A model generated the notes under the pieces. That model saw only the letters and a program-made list of their open reading frames with translations. It was not told the origin of the DNA and did not search any database. Below are positions 52,423 through 60,824 of a stretch of 64,000 nt of DNA, one piece after another (position 1 is the stretch's first letter; each line of letters starts with the position of its first letter). The translations under genes and the position numbers were made by a program. This DNA comes from Flavobacterium sp. HSC-32F16 (GTDB taxonomy: Bacteria > Bacteroidota > Bacteroidia > Flavobacteriales > Flavobacteriaceae): contig NZ_JALKAC010000004.1 of the NCBI RefSeq assembly GCF_024171645.1, positions 124,001 to 188,000 on the forward strand, given 5' to 3'.

Positions 52423-54582
52423 ATGAAAACCAGAATTACTTTTATTTTATTATTACTAACCACTTTTACTTTTGCTCAAAATATTATTTCGGGAAAAGTT
52501 TTGGACCAAAAAGGAAAGCCAGTTGCCGGAGCCAATATTTATATAGACGGAACTTATGACGGAGCAACAAGTTCTGAAACTGGTGATTTCTCTTTTGAAA
52601 CTTCTTCAGCAGGAAATCAGTTTTTAGTAGTAAGCTTTTTACTTTTCGAAACTTTCAAAAAAGAAATCGATGTTGCCAATTATAAAGATCAAACGGTAAA
52701 ACTAAGAGAAAACGTAAACGCCCTGGATGCCGTTGTTATTACAGCCGGGACTTTACAATCAGGTGACAAAGCCAGAGTTTCGGTTTTAAAACCTTTAGAT
52801 ATTGTTACAACAGCAGGTTCTGCCGGAAATATTATTGCGGCTTTGCAGACTTTGCCTGGAACACAAAGTGTAGGCGAGGATGGACGTTTGTTTGTACGTG
52901 GAGGAGAAGCCAGCGAAACTCAGACTTTTGTTGACGGAATACGCGTGGCACAGCCGTACGGAGCAACAACCAATAACTTGCCGACAAGAAGCCGTTTTTC
53001 TCCTTTCTTATTCAGCGGAATCGCATTTTCTACCGGAGGGTATTCGGCAGAATATGGTGAAGCTTTGTCAAGTGTTTTGCTTTTAAATACGCAGGATGAA
53101 CCAGATAACAACAAAACGGATATTGGTTTAATGACAGTTGGATTGAGTTTAGGAAATACTCAAAAATGGAAAAAAAACTCGTTAAGCGTCAATATGGCTT
53201 ATATTAATTTAGCGCCTTATCAGGCTGTGATTCCACAGAATGTTGATTGGAATAATCCGTATCAATCTCTTGGAGGTGAAACTGTTTATAGATATCATTT
53301 TACAAACGGAATTTTTAAATTATATGCCGCTTTTGATTCTGAAAAATTCGATTTGAACCAGAAAAATATCAATTTTGAAAATCCTGTAAGGACAGATTTA
53401 AACAATAATAACTTTTATTTAAACTCTTCTTATAAAGGAACTTTTGGAACAGGGTGGCAGTTAACGTCTGGAATTAGTTATGGTTACAGCAAAAACAAAA
53501 CGAAATACGATATCAACGATATTAATACAGATGAAAATGCAGCGCAGTTGAAATTGAAATTGGGAAAGAAAGTTTCAAACTATTTCAAATTGTCTTTTGG
53601 AACCGATTATTTCATTACCAAATTCAATGAGAATTTTGATGACAATATTGCTATTGATGTTAAAAATGGATATGATTCTAACATTTTTGCAGCTTATACA
53701 GAAGCAGATATTTTATTCTCTAAAAAACTGGCAATGAAAGTGGGTTTAAGATATTCAAACAACAGTTTATTAAATGAAAATAATATTGCGCCAAGAGCTT
53801 CATTGGCTTACAAAGTTTCAAAAAGCAGCCAGTTTTCATTTGCTTACGGAGATTTTTCTCAAACGCCTGTTGTAGATTATATCAAGTATTCTAAATATCA
53901 CCAATTTGAAAGCGAAAAAGCGCAGCATTATATTTTAAATTATCAGTTTACGCAGCCGGGACAAACTTTTAGAGCCGAAGCTTATTATAAAGATTACACC
54001 AATCTAGTGCAATATGATACGAGAGATATTCAGTATAATTCGGTTTTTAATAATAACGGAAAAGGGTATGCAAAAGGATTGGATTTATTTTGGAGAGACA
54101 GCAATTTGTATAAAAACTTAGAATATTGGATATCTTATTCTTACATCGATTCTGAAAGACAATATAAAAATTTCCCAAATATGGTAACTCCAAGTTTTGT
54201 TGCAAATCACACTTTATCTGTAGTAACCAAGTATTTTATTACCGACTGGAAATCACAAATTGGATTTACAAACAGTTACAGTTCAGGACGTCCGTACAAC
54301 GATCCAAACCAAACGCAATTCATGAACGGGAAAACAAAATCATATAATAGTTTGAGTTTTAACTGGGCATATTTATTAACAACACAAAAAATCCTTTATT
54401 TCTCAGTTTCAAACCTTTTAGGAACTCAGAATATCTTTGGATACGATTACGCAAAATTACCAGATCCAAACGGAGTGTATAACAGACAAGCAATTACACC
54501 AACAGCAGACCGATTTTTCTTCGTAGGTTTCTTCTGGACGATCAGCCAGAATAAGAGTGAAAATCAGTTGAAGAATCTTTAA
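52423..54582 (+). CDS. TonB-dependent receptor
   Basis: A 719-residue outer-membrane protein with a signal peptide (FTFAQ, ~19). Residues ~20-100 are a carboxypeptidase-regulatory-like domain (ISGKVLDQKGKPVAGANIYI). The plug follows (TAGSAGNIIAALQTLPGTQSVGEDGRLFVRGG), then the barrel. It is shorter than SusC types and has no SusD partner, so metal chelates or small organics are likelier cargo than glycans. The hinge motif VRGGEASETQTFVDGIRV is typical. It precedes a DUF2141 gene and a TPR-like gene; two repeat elements separate them. Confidence 0.92.
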   Translation: MKTRITFILLLLTTFTFAQNIISGKVLDQKGKPVAGANIYIDGTYDGATSSETGDFSFETSSAGNQFLVVSFLLFETFKKEIDVANYKDQTVKLRENVNALDAVVITAGTLQSGDKARVSVLKPLDIVTTAGSAGNIIAALQTLPGTQSVGEDGRLFVRGGEASETQTFVDGIRVAQPYGATTNNLPTRSRFSPFLFSGIAFSTGGYSAEYGEALSSVLLLNTQDEPDNNKTDIGLMTVGLSLGNTQKWKKNSLSVNMAYINLAPYQAVIPQNVDWNNPYQSLGGETVYRYHFTNGIFKLYAAFDSEKFDLNQKNINFENPVRTDLNNNNFYLNSSYKGTFGTGWQLTSGISYGYSKNKTKYDINDINTDENAAQLKLKLGKKVSNYFKLSFGTDYFITKFNENFDDNIAIDVKNGYDSNIFAAYTEADILFSKKLAMKVGLRYSNNSLLNENNIAPRASLAYKVSKSSQFSFAYGDFSQTPVVDYIKYSKYHQFESEKAQHYILNYQFTQPGQTFRAEAYYKDYTNLVQYDTRDIQYNSVFNNNGKGYAKGLDLFWRDSNLYKNLEYWISYSYIDSERQYKNFPNMVTPSFVANHTLSVVTKYFITDWKSQIGFTNSYSSGRPYNDPNQTQFMNGKTKSYNSLSFNWAYLLTTQKILYFSVSNLLGTQNIFGYDYAKLPDPNGVYNRQAITPTADRFFFVGFFWTISQNKSENQLKNL

Positions 54583-54584
54583 AA

Positions 54585-54675
54585 GATGCTAAGTTGCTAA
54601 GGTTCTGAGATGCTAAGATTTTAGAAACTAAGAAAAAAAACTTAGAACCTTAGTATCTCAGAATCTTAGAACCTC
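54585..54675. repeat. Empty octamer cassette: two arms joined by an A8 loop
   Basis: The left arm (54585-54632) and right arm (54641-54675) are inverted copies joined by eight A. The arms match those of the S23 cassette: AGTTGCTAAGGTTCTGAGAT is seen here and AGTTGCTAAGATTCTGAGAT there. It begins two bases after the TonB receptor stop codon. No gene is inside, so it looks like the same element without cargo, and it may also stop transcription. Confidence 0.8.
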
Positions 54676-54746
54676 AAAAAAAAACAACTCAGCAGCAAAA
54701 ATCAACAACTCAGTATCATTTAATTTTAAAACAGTAAAATCAGATA

Positions 54747-54754
54747 TACTTTTG
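54747..54754 (+). promoter_or_regulatory. Candidate promoter for the DUF2141 operon
   Basis: TACTTTTG (TAnnTTTG) lies between the two repeat elements, about 190 bp before the DUF2141 start, so the transcript leader would carry the second repeat. Confidence 0.5.
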
Positions 54755-54770
54755 AAGTATAAAATAAAAG

Positions 54771-54930
54771 GTACAAAGAAACAAAGCGACAAAGGTTCAA
54801 AGTTTTTTTAGAATGTCAATAATAAGAAAATCAAACCTTTGTCCCTTAGCAACTCAGAACCTTAGAACCTTAAAAAAAAGAGTTTTAATCATCAACAAAA
54901 AAACTTAGCCCCTTAGCAACTCAGAACCTT
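54771..54930. repeat. Second octamer element in the DUF2141 leader
   Basis: GGTACAAA / GAAACAAA / GCGACAAA / GGTTCAAA (54771-54802) followed by T7 forms the left arm. Inverted arms follow at 54835-54880 (CCTTTGTCCCTTAGCAACTC...) and again at 54903-54930 (ACTTAGCCCCTTAGCAACTC). The last arm ends 17 bp before the DUF2141 start codon. With 54585-54675 it accounts for most of the 365-bp gap 54583-54947. Confidence 0.7.
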
Positions 54931-54947
54931 TAAAAAAAAAAGAAATC

Positions 54948-55355
54948 ATGACCAAAATTATTACACTAATCACGTTATTTATCTGCAGTTTAATGTCTGC
55001 TCAAAATGTAAAATTAACTGTTGCTGTTTCAGGTTTAAAAAATAATACAGGAATTGTTAAAGTAGGTTTGTACAATTCAGACGGTACTTTTCTTAAAACA
55101 ACATACAAAAGCCTTGCTTCTGAAATTAAAAATAATCAAGCCGTTGTAACTTTTGACAATCTTCCGGCGGGAGAATATGCAATTTCAACGTATCACGATG
55201 AAAACAATAACGGAAAACTGGATAGAAATGCAATGGGAATTCCTTCTGAGGATTATGCCGCTTCAAATAATGCAAAAGGATTTATGGGACCGCCTTCCTA
55301 TAAAGATGCTAAATTTGTTATAGCGAAAGATTCAAAAATTGAAATTGTATTATAA
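54948..55355 (+). CDS. DUF2141 secreted protein
   Basis: A 135-residue protein with a signal peptide (SLMSAQ, ~19). The beta-sandwich DUF2141 has NNTGIVKVGLYNSDGTFLKT, the turn LPAGEYAISTYHDENNNGKLDRNAMGIPSE, and the typical GFMGPPSYKDAKF. The Asp/Asn-rich DENNNGKLD loop could bind calcium. These proteins often follow TonB-dependent receptors in Flavobacteria, as here; their role is unknown. It is followed after 49 bp by the TPR-like gene. Confidence 0.9.
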   Translation: MTKIITLITLFICSLMSAQNVKLTVAVSGLKNNTGIVKVGLYNSDGTFLKTTYKSLASEIKNNQAVVTFDNLPAGEYAISTYHDENNNGKLDRNAMGIPSEDYAASNNAKGFMGPPSYKDAKFVIAKDSKIEIVL

Positions 55356-55404
55356 AAATAACGAATTAACAACAAATCAAATCAACCATTTAATTACTTA
55401 TAAA

Positions 55405-56025
55405 ATGAAAAAAATCATCACATTAATCGCATTATTTGTAGTAGTAGTAAGTTCTGCTCAAACTCAATTTGAACAAGGAATGACTAAAGCTTTCGCACTT
55501 TGGAAAGAAGGAAAAAACACAGAAGCTTCGGCATTATTTGAAAGAATTGCTGCTGCTGAGAAAAACAGTTATCTGCCAAACTATTATATTGCTTTAATGA
55601 ATACAACTGCTGTTTTTACTGAAAAAGATAAAACAAAAATCGATCTTCTTTTAACAAAAGCTCAGGATGCATTAGATGTTGAATTTATTAAAGATCAAAA
55701 CAATGCAGAATTATATGTACTGCAGGCTTTAATTTATACAGGATATGTTGTGGCTGACCCAATGACAAACGGAATGAAATATTCGAGTAAAGTAATGGAA
55801 GCTTACGCAAAAGCGAAAGCGATCGATCCTAAAAATCCAAGAGCTGTTTTTGGAGAAGCTGATTATCAATTAGGTGGAGCGAAATGGACAGGTGTTGACA
55901 CAAAACCGCTTTGTGCAGAAGTTGACAGATCTATCGAACTTTTTGCTACTTTTAAACCAGAAACTCCTTTTTCTCCTAAATGGGGATTAGACAGAGCTTT
56001 GGAAATTCAAAAAACTTGTAAATAA
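55405..56025 (+). CDS. Secreted TPR-like protein
   Basis: A 206-residue protein. I take ATG 55405, which opens with signal peptide MKKIITLIALFVVVVSSAQ; an earlier in-frame start would overlap the previous gene and hide the signal. The mature part is helical with pairs like FEQGMTKAFALWKEGKNTEASALFERIA and AKAKAIDPKNPRAVFGEADYQLG, the spacing of tetratricopeptide repeats. It probably scaffolds other envelope proteins. It lies in the receptor-DUF2141-TPR run, 20 bp before the kinase gene. Confidence 0.75.
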   Translation: MKKIITLIALFVVVVSSAQTQFEQGMTKAFALWKEGKNTEASALFERIAAAEKNSYLPNYYIALMNTTAVFTEKDKTKIDLLLTKAQDALDVEFIKDQNNAELYVLQALIYTGYVVADPMTNGMKYSSKVMEAYAKAKAIDPKNPRAVFGEADYQLGGAKWTGVDTKPLCAEVDRSIELFATFKPETPFSPKWGLDRALEIQKTCK

Positions 56026-56045
56026 TTTAATAAAAAAATAAAAGA

Positions 56046-57386
56046 ATGACCTTGAAACCAAATCTATTAAAAGCGTTTTTAATTGGCGGAGTAGTATTTT
56101 TATTCTCTTTCCTGATTCGCTTTGCATCATTTGGAACTACAGTTTTTACCAAAGATCTGTACATCTATTTTTTGTACTGCATGTTGTACAGCGTTGTTTT
56201 GTATGTGGTAAATGCGTCTCTATTTGTGTATTTAGATAAGGTTTTTGAAGGAGCAAACAGATTTTCTGCCAGAAGGATTTTTATCGGGTTTATAAGTTCA
56301 TTTTTCATTTCGCTTTTCGTCATTTTTGTACTGCGGATTTTTACGCAGGTTGTTATCGAAAGACGGCCGTTATTAAGCTTTTTGGCAAATGAAGATCCGG
56401 CAAATTATATAGAATCTTCGGTCATTACTTTTATCGTTTTACTGATATTTCATGCATTACATTTTTACAAATTATATCAGGAAAATAAGGTTATACAGCA
56501 AAAGATTATTGCGGGAACGGCAAATGCCAAATTCGAAAGTTTAAAAAATCAAATCGACCCGCATTTTCTTTTTAACAGCTTAAATGTTCTTAGTTCCTTA
56601 ATTGAAGAAAATCCGGATAACGCACAGCGGTTCACAACTTCTTTATCTAAAATTTACAGATATGTTTTAGAACAAAAAGATAAAGAACTGGTTTCTGTAG
56701 AAGATGAATTGTCATTTGCAAAAACCTATATGAACCTGCTGAAAATGCGTTTCGAAAACAGTTTGTTTTACGAACTGCCAGCAGGAAATATAAATCCGGA
56801 TGCCAAAGTGGTTCCGCTTTCGTTACAGCTTTTACTAGAAAATACGGTAAAACATAATGTGGTAAGCGAACAGAAACCATTACATATTAGAATTTTTATT
56901 GACAAAGATTATTTGGTTATTCAAAATGATCTTCAGAAAAAAGAAGTTCTGCAGGACAGGCAAGGCGTTGGATTGCAGAATATTGTAAACCGTTACGGAA
57001 TTATAACCGACAGAAAAGTGCTGATTGAACAGGATGAAAAGAATTTCTCAGTTAAGATTCCAATTTTAACTAAACAAATTACAGTTATGGACATTAGTAC
57101 AGAATATAACGACGAAGCAAAAGCATATTACAGAGCTAAAAAAAGAGTAGAAGAGTTGAAAGGGTTTTATGGAAATGTAATTTCATATTTATGTGTAATT
57201 CCGTTTTTAGTTTTTATCAATTTAAAATTTTCACCTGGATTTCAATGGTTTTGGTTTTCAGCTTTAGGATGGGGATTTGGAGTTGCAATGCATGCTTTCA
57301 AAGTTTTTGGTTACAGCTCTGATTGGGAAGAAAGAAAAATCAGAGAGATTTTAGAGAAAGAAAACAACCAAAAAACCTGGAAATAA
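56046..57386 (+). CDS. LytS/YehU-type sensor histidine kinase with C-terminal 2TM domain
   Basis: A 446-residue protein. Four membrane helices fall around 8-28, 38-62, 77-100 and 122-142. His_kinase domain: FESLKNQIDPHFLFNSLNVL with the phospho-His at 173. The ATPase has LLLENTVKHNVV and GVGLQNIVNRYG. Unusually, residues ~355-446 add a full 2TM domain (YYRAKKRVEELKGFYGNVIS ... WEERKIREILEKEN), the same as the four proteins encoded next. It should phosphorylate the LytTR regulator at 58754. The stop TAA overlaps the next ATG (TAATG), so translation is coupled. Confidence 0.9.
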   Translation: MTLKPNLLKAFLIGGVVFLFSFLIRFASFGTTVFTKDLYIYFLYCMLYSVVLYVVNASLFVYLDKVFEGANRFSARRIFIGFISSFFISLFVIFVLRIFTQVVIERRPLLSFLANEDPANYIESSVITFIVLLIFHALHFYKLYQENKVIQQKIIAGTANAKFESLKNQIDPHFLFNSLNVLSSLIEENPDNAQRFTTSLSKIYRYVLEQKDKELVSVEDELSFAKTYMNLLKMRFENSLFYELPAGNINPDAKVVPLSLQLLLENTVKHNVVSEQKPLHIRIFIDKDYLVIQNDLQKKEVLQDRQGVGLQNIVNRYGIITDRKVLIEQDEKNFSVKIPILTKQITVMDISTEYNDEAKAYYRAKKRVEELKGFYGNVISYLCVIPFLVFINLKFSPGFQWFWFSALGWGFGVAMHAFKVFGYSSDWEERKIREILEKENNQKTWK

Positions 57387-57691
57387 TGACTGAAAAAAAT
57401 TATGCCGAAGGCGAAAGATATTATCAGGCTCAAAAAAGGGTAAAAGAAATCAGAGAGTTTTATGAGCATTTGACAGTTTATGTACTTGTAAACCCAATTG
57501 TAATTGTGGTAAATATTATGACTTCGCCGGGATATTTATGGTTTATATGGTGTTTGATGGGATGGGGAATAGGAGTTGTTTTACACGGATTGAAGGTTTT
57601 TAATCTTCCGCCTTTTTTCAATAAAAAATGGGAGGAAAGAAAAATCAGGGAAATTTTAGAAAAAGAACGCAATCAAAAAACTTGGGAATAA
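57386..57691 (+). CDS. 2TM-domain protein 1
   Basis: A 101-residue protein: a basic helix (YYQAQKRVKEIREFYEH), two membrane helices (~30-48 and 55-73), then NKKWEERKIREILEKERNQ. I start at ATG 57386, which overlaps the kinase stop by one base. The sequence is nearly a copy of the kinase C-terminus, so it probably arose by duplication of that domain. The function of 2TM proteins is unknown to me; binding to the kinase is a reasonable guess. The stop overlaps the next start (TAATG). Confidence 0.85.
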   Translation: MTEKNYAEGERYYQAQKRVKEIREFYEHLTVYVLVNPIVIVVNIMTSPGYLWFIWCLMGWGIGVVLHGLKVFNLPPFFNKKWEERKIREILEKERNQKTWE

Positions 57692-58017
57692 TGGAAACAA
57701 ATTCTGATAATTCGGAAGAAAATGTATTGAAAGAGCTGGCAAGCAAAAAAGTGGCAAAACTAAAATCATTTTATAAACACACTTTTCTGTATGCCGCTGC
57801 CATGATTCTTTATGTATTGAAAGAATATACGGAACTGCCATTAAACTTTTTTCCGATACAAATTTTAAACGGAGTTGTGGTAATTATTTGGTCTGCAGTA
57901 TATGTAGGTTCCGCAATTGATATGTTTGTTGCCTTCAAAATACTTGGAAAAGAATGGGAAGAAAGAAAATTGAGAAGCCTTTTAGAAAAGAAAAATAGAA
58001 CACAAAAATGGGAGTAA
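57691..58017 (+). CDS. 2TM-domain protein 2
   Basis: A 108-residue paralogue: VLKELASKKVAKLKSFYKHTFLY, two membrane helices (~32-50 and 60-82), then GKEWEERKLRSLLEKKNRTQ. It is the most diverged of the set: its first helix pair has no glycine-rich WWGIGVV motif and instead reads VVVIIWSAVYVGSAIDMF. The start at 57691 overlaps the previous stop by one base. Confidence 0.8.
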   Translation: METNSDNSEENVLKELASKKVAKLKSFYKHTFLYAAAMILYVLKEYTELPLNFFPIQILNGVVVIIWSAVYVGSAIDMFVAFKILGKEWEERKLRSLLEKKNRTQKWE

Positions 58018-58019
58018 TC

Positions 58020-58325
58020 ATGGAAATGAATTTTAATGAAGATGATAAATACTTTTTAGCAAAAAAGAAAGTAGAAAGGATTAAAGGATTTTACGGAAAT
58101 CTTGTTGCTTATATTTTAGTAAATGCAATTTTGATTTTCATTAACCTATATACTTCACCCAAATATTTATGGTTTTTCTGGCCGTTAATGTGGTGGGGGA
58201 TTGGAGTTGTGTTTCATGGATTGAAGGTTTTTGAAGTATTTCCGGTTTTAGGAAAAGACTGGGAAGAAAGAAAAATCAAAGAGTTTATGGAAAAAGAGAA
58301 AGAGAATAAAAATAAATGGAAATAA
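58020..58325 (+). CDS. 2TM-domain protein 3
   Basis: A 101-residue paralogue with YFLAKKKVERIKGFYGNLVA, helices near 28-46 and 52-72 (FFWPLMWWGIGVVFHGLKVF), and GKDWEERKIKEFMEKEKE. ATG 58020 lies 3 bp after the previous stop; an ATG at 58008 would overlap it and also is possible. Confidence 0.8.
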   Translation: MEMNFNEDDKYFLAKKKVERIKGFYGNLVAYILVNAILIFINLYTSPKYLWFFWPLMWWGIGVVFHGLKVFEVFPVLGKDWEERKIKEFMEKEKENKNKWK

Positions 58326-58344
58326 TTTTAAAGAAATAAATATT

Positions 58345-58713
58345 ATGGGACGTTTTAGAAGACGCATGTACGAAGAATATGCACACGAATTCAGCACAGA
58401 CGAAAGTTATAATAATGCATACAGAAAAGTAAAAAGATTAAAAGGTTTTTACTCGCATTTAAGAATTTATCTTATTGTGAATCTGATAATTATTATTGCA
58501 AACTTAAATAAAGATATTTTTACACACGGCATTCATGCCAGTAGTTTGTCAGAATGGGAGACTTATTCTACAGCATTCTTTTGGGGAATTGGTTTAGCGG
58601 CTCACGCGATGTCTGTTTTTGGACGTGATATTTTTTTTAGTTCTGACTGGGAACAGAAAAAAATACAAAAATATATGGAGAAAGAAGCTGCAAATACAAA
58701 TAAATGGGAGTAA
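58345..58713 (+). CDS. 2TM-domain protein 4
   Basis: A 122-residue paralogue with an Arg-rich start (MGRFRRRMYEEYAHEF). It continues NAYRKVKRLKGFYSHLRIYL, two helices with an extended loop between them (DIFTHGIHASSLSEWETYS), and SSDWEQKKIQKYMEKEAANT. The loop and the basic N-terminus set it apart from the other copies. It is separated from the previous gene by 19 bp. Confidence 0.8.
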   Translation: MGRFRRRMYEEYAHEFSTDESYNNAYRKVKRLKGFYSHLRIYLIVNLIIIIANLNKDIFTHGIHASSLSEWETYSTAFFWGIGLAAHAMSVFGRDIFFSSDWEQKKIQKYMEKEAANTNKWE

Positions 58714-58753
58714 CTTTGAATTAGTATTTTTTCAAATTTTTGCATTATAGTAA

Positions 58754-59521
58754 ATGATCACATTAATTATAGAAGACGAAAAACCAGCAGCAAGATTGTT
58801 GCAAAGAAAGCTTGAAAAGTTAGATGTTACTGTAGAAACCATGCTTCATTCGGTTGAAGAATCGGTTTATTGGTTCAGTAATAATCAACATCCGGATTTA
58901 ATTTTTTTGGATATCCAATTGTCGGATGGTTTATCGTTTGAAATTTTTGAAAAAATAGACATTAAAAGCGCTATTATCTTTACGACTGCGTATGATGAAT
59001 ATGCATTAAAGGCTTTTAAGCTGAATAGCATAGATTATCTTTTAAAACCAATTGATGAAGATGATCTGGAAGCAGCGGTTTCTAAGTTTAAATCCCGACT
59101 TCCGAAAGCAACTTCTGGAACTTCAAGTGTACAGCTTGATTTTGAGCAGATCCGTCAAATGTTGTCAAACCCATTTGAGAAAACATATAAAAAAAGATTT
59201 ACCGTTAAAATTGGCCAGCATTTAAAAGTAATTACAACAGAAGAAATTGAATGTTTTTTTAGTGAAAATAAAGGAACATACATTCATACCTACGATAATC
59301 GAAACTACTTAATCGATTCGACTTTAGAAATTCTGGAACAGGAATTAGACAAAAAGGATTTCTTTCGCGTAAGCAGAAAATTTATTGTCCCGCTTCAGGC
59401 TATTAAGGAAATTCAGGTTTATACCAATTCACGTTTAAAAGTAATTTTACCAACCTACAAAGAAGATGAGGTTGTTGTAAGCCGTGAAAAGGTTCAGGAT
59501 TTTAAAACCTGGCTGGGGTAA
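58754..59521 (+). CDS. LytTR-family response regulator
   Basis: A 255-residue regulator: receiver domain 1-115 with phospho-acceptor Asp53 (LIFLDIQLSDG), TTAYDEYALKAF and LLKPID. A LytTR DNA-binding domain fills ~150-255 (FTVKIGQHLKVITTEEIECFFSENKGTYIHTYDNRNYLID; DFFRVSRKFIV). It closes the operon begun by the LytS-type kinase, its probable partner. LytTR proteins bind paired 9-bp direct repeats; none is obvious in the short gaps here. Confidence 0.93.
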   Translation: MITLIIEDEKPAARLLQRKLEKLDVTVETMLHSVEESVYWFSNNQHPDLIFLDIQLSDGLSFEIFEKIDIKSAIIFTTAYDEYALKAFKLNSIDYLLKPIDEDDLEAAVSKFKSRLPKATSGTSSVQLDFEQIRQMLSNPFEKTYKKRFTVKIGQHLKVITTEEIECFFSENKGTYIHTYDNRNYLIDSTLEILEQELDKKDFFRVSRKFIVPLQAIKEIQVYTNSRLKVILPTYKEDEVVVSREKVQDFKTWLG

Positions 59522-59561
59522 CATAGATGTGTTTTAAATGAATATCATTTCTGATGCATTG

Positions 59562-59750
59562 TCTGACGGATTGAAATCCGTCTCTACAATATGGATGGTT
59601 CCTTCGGAACTTTTTATGACGTATCATTACGCTTTCTACAGATTAAAATCCGCCGTTGTAATATTTATTATTCCTCCTAAAATTTCAAAATCATCCGAAA
59701 AATAGCCAACGGCTCGATTCATATTGTAAGGCCGGATTTTAATCCGGCTT
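59562..59750. repeat. Palindromic GGATTxxAATCC repeat region
   Basis: GACGGATTGAAATCCGTC (59565-59582), GGTTCCTTCGGAAC (59598-59611) and GCCGGATTTTAATCCGGC (59731-59748) are separate perfect or near-perfect palindromes, with an unpaired ATTAAAATCCGCC fragment at 59642. They fill most of the gap between convergent genes. The outer two share the GGATTxxAATCC core. They may act as terminators but are more elaborate than needed. Confidence 0.7.
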
Positions 59751-59786
59751 AACCAAACGTATTTTTTTTATTTTATTTCAAAACAT

Positions 59787-60812
59787 TTATTTGCTCAATC
59801 TATGTAACGTATACGTCATGGCGCTCAAAAGGAAAAATGCCATAATTTGGTGAATCAATCCTAAAGCTAATGGAACACTGTATAATAAAGTAAAAACACC
59901 AAGTAAGAATTGTATAAATACAAAAACGACTAATATATTGATTCCGTTTGACTGTGTATTAGTAAGTGTGTATTTCTTGCTTTTAAAGAAAAGAAAAAGA
60001 ATAACTGCGACAACTATATAAGCAAAAGTTCTGTGTACGAACTGAACACCGCTTTTACCTTCGATTAAATTTTTTACCAAACTAGACTGTTCAATAAAAA
60101 CCGATTCGTGAATAAATTCTCCATCGCTCATTAAAGGCCAGTGATTGTGAATTAATCCGGCATTTAATCCTGCAACAAATCCGCCATAAATAATTTGAAT
60201 TAATAAAGCGGCTAAAGCATATCGTGCAATTGTGCGAAGCGGTAATATTTTATTTATATTTCTTTCAGGATAAATTAAATCCAGTGCAACCCAAAGTGTA
60301 TAAGCAAAAGTTATAAAAGCAAAAGTTAAGTGCAATGAAAGTCTAAAATGACTTACATCCGGATTGTCAATTAAACCGCTTCTAACCATAAACCAGCCCA
60401 AAAATCCTTGAAAACCACCCATTGCCAAAAGAACGATACATTTTTTAATAGTTGGAGTATCTAATTTCTTTTTTGCCAGGAAGTAAACAAATGGCACAAA
60501 GAAAACCAATCCGATTATACGACCGATGAAACGGTGAAACCATTCCCAGAAATAAATGAATTTATAATCTGCTAATTGAAAATCGTTGTGAATGTTGATT
60601 TTTTGATACTCAGGGAATTTTTTATATTCATCAAAAGCGGCCTGCCATTTTGCCTCAGTTAAAGGCGGGAAGGTGTCGGTAACCAAATGCCAGTCGGTCA
60701 TTGATAAACCTGAATTGGTTAAACGTGTGATACCACCCACGACAACCATTAAAAACAATAAAACACATCCTGATAGTAACCAAATGATTACTGATTTATT
60801 CTCTTTTTTCAT
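59787..60812 (-). CDS. ctaA: Heme A synthase (CtaA/COX15)
   Basis: A 341-residue inner-membrane protein with eight helices. The COX15 features are visible: MVVVGGITRLTNSGLSMTDW at the first helix, FIYFWEWFHRFIGRIIGLVFF with conserved Glu and His, FHWPL-type HNHWPLMSDGEFI, VQFVHRTFAYIVV and LIHQIMAFFLL. It oxidises heme O to heme A for cytochrome oxidase. It follows cca by 12 bp on the same strand. It is of the long COX15-like form. Confidence 0.94.
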   Translation of the reverse strand: MKKENKSVIIWLLSGCVLLFLMVVVGGITRLTNSGLSMTDWHLVTDTFPPLTEAKWQAAFDEYKKFPEYQKINIHNDFQLADYKFIYFWEWFHRFIGRIIGLVFFVPFVYFLAKKKLDTPTIKKCIVLLAMGGFQGFLGWFMVRSGLIDNPDVSHFRLSLHLTFAFITFAYTLWVALDLIYPERNINKILPLRTIARYALAALLIQIIYGGFVAGLNAGLIHNHWPLMSDGEFIHESVFIEQSSLVKNLIEGKSGVQFVHRTFAYIVVAVILFLFFKSKKYTLTNTQSNGINILVVFVFIQFLLGVFTLLYSVPLALGLIHQIMAFFLLSAMTYTLHRLSK

Positions 60813-60824
60813 TTTATTAAATAC

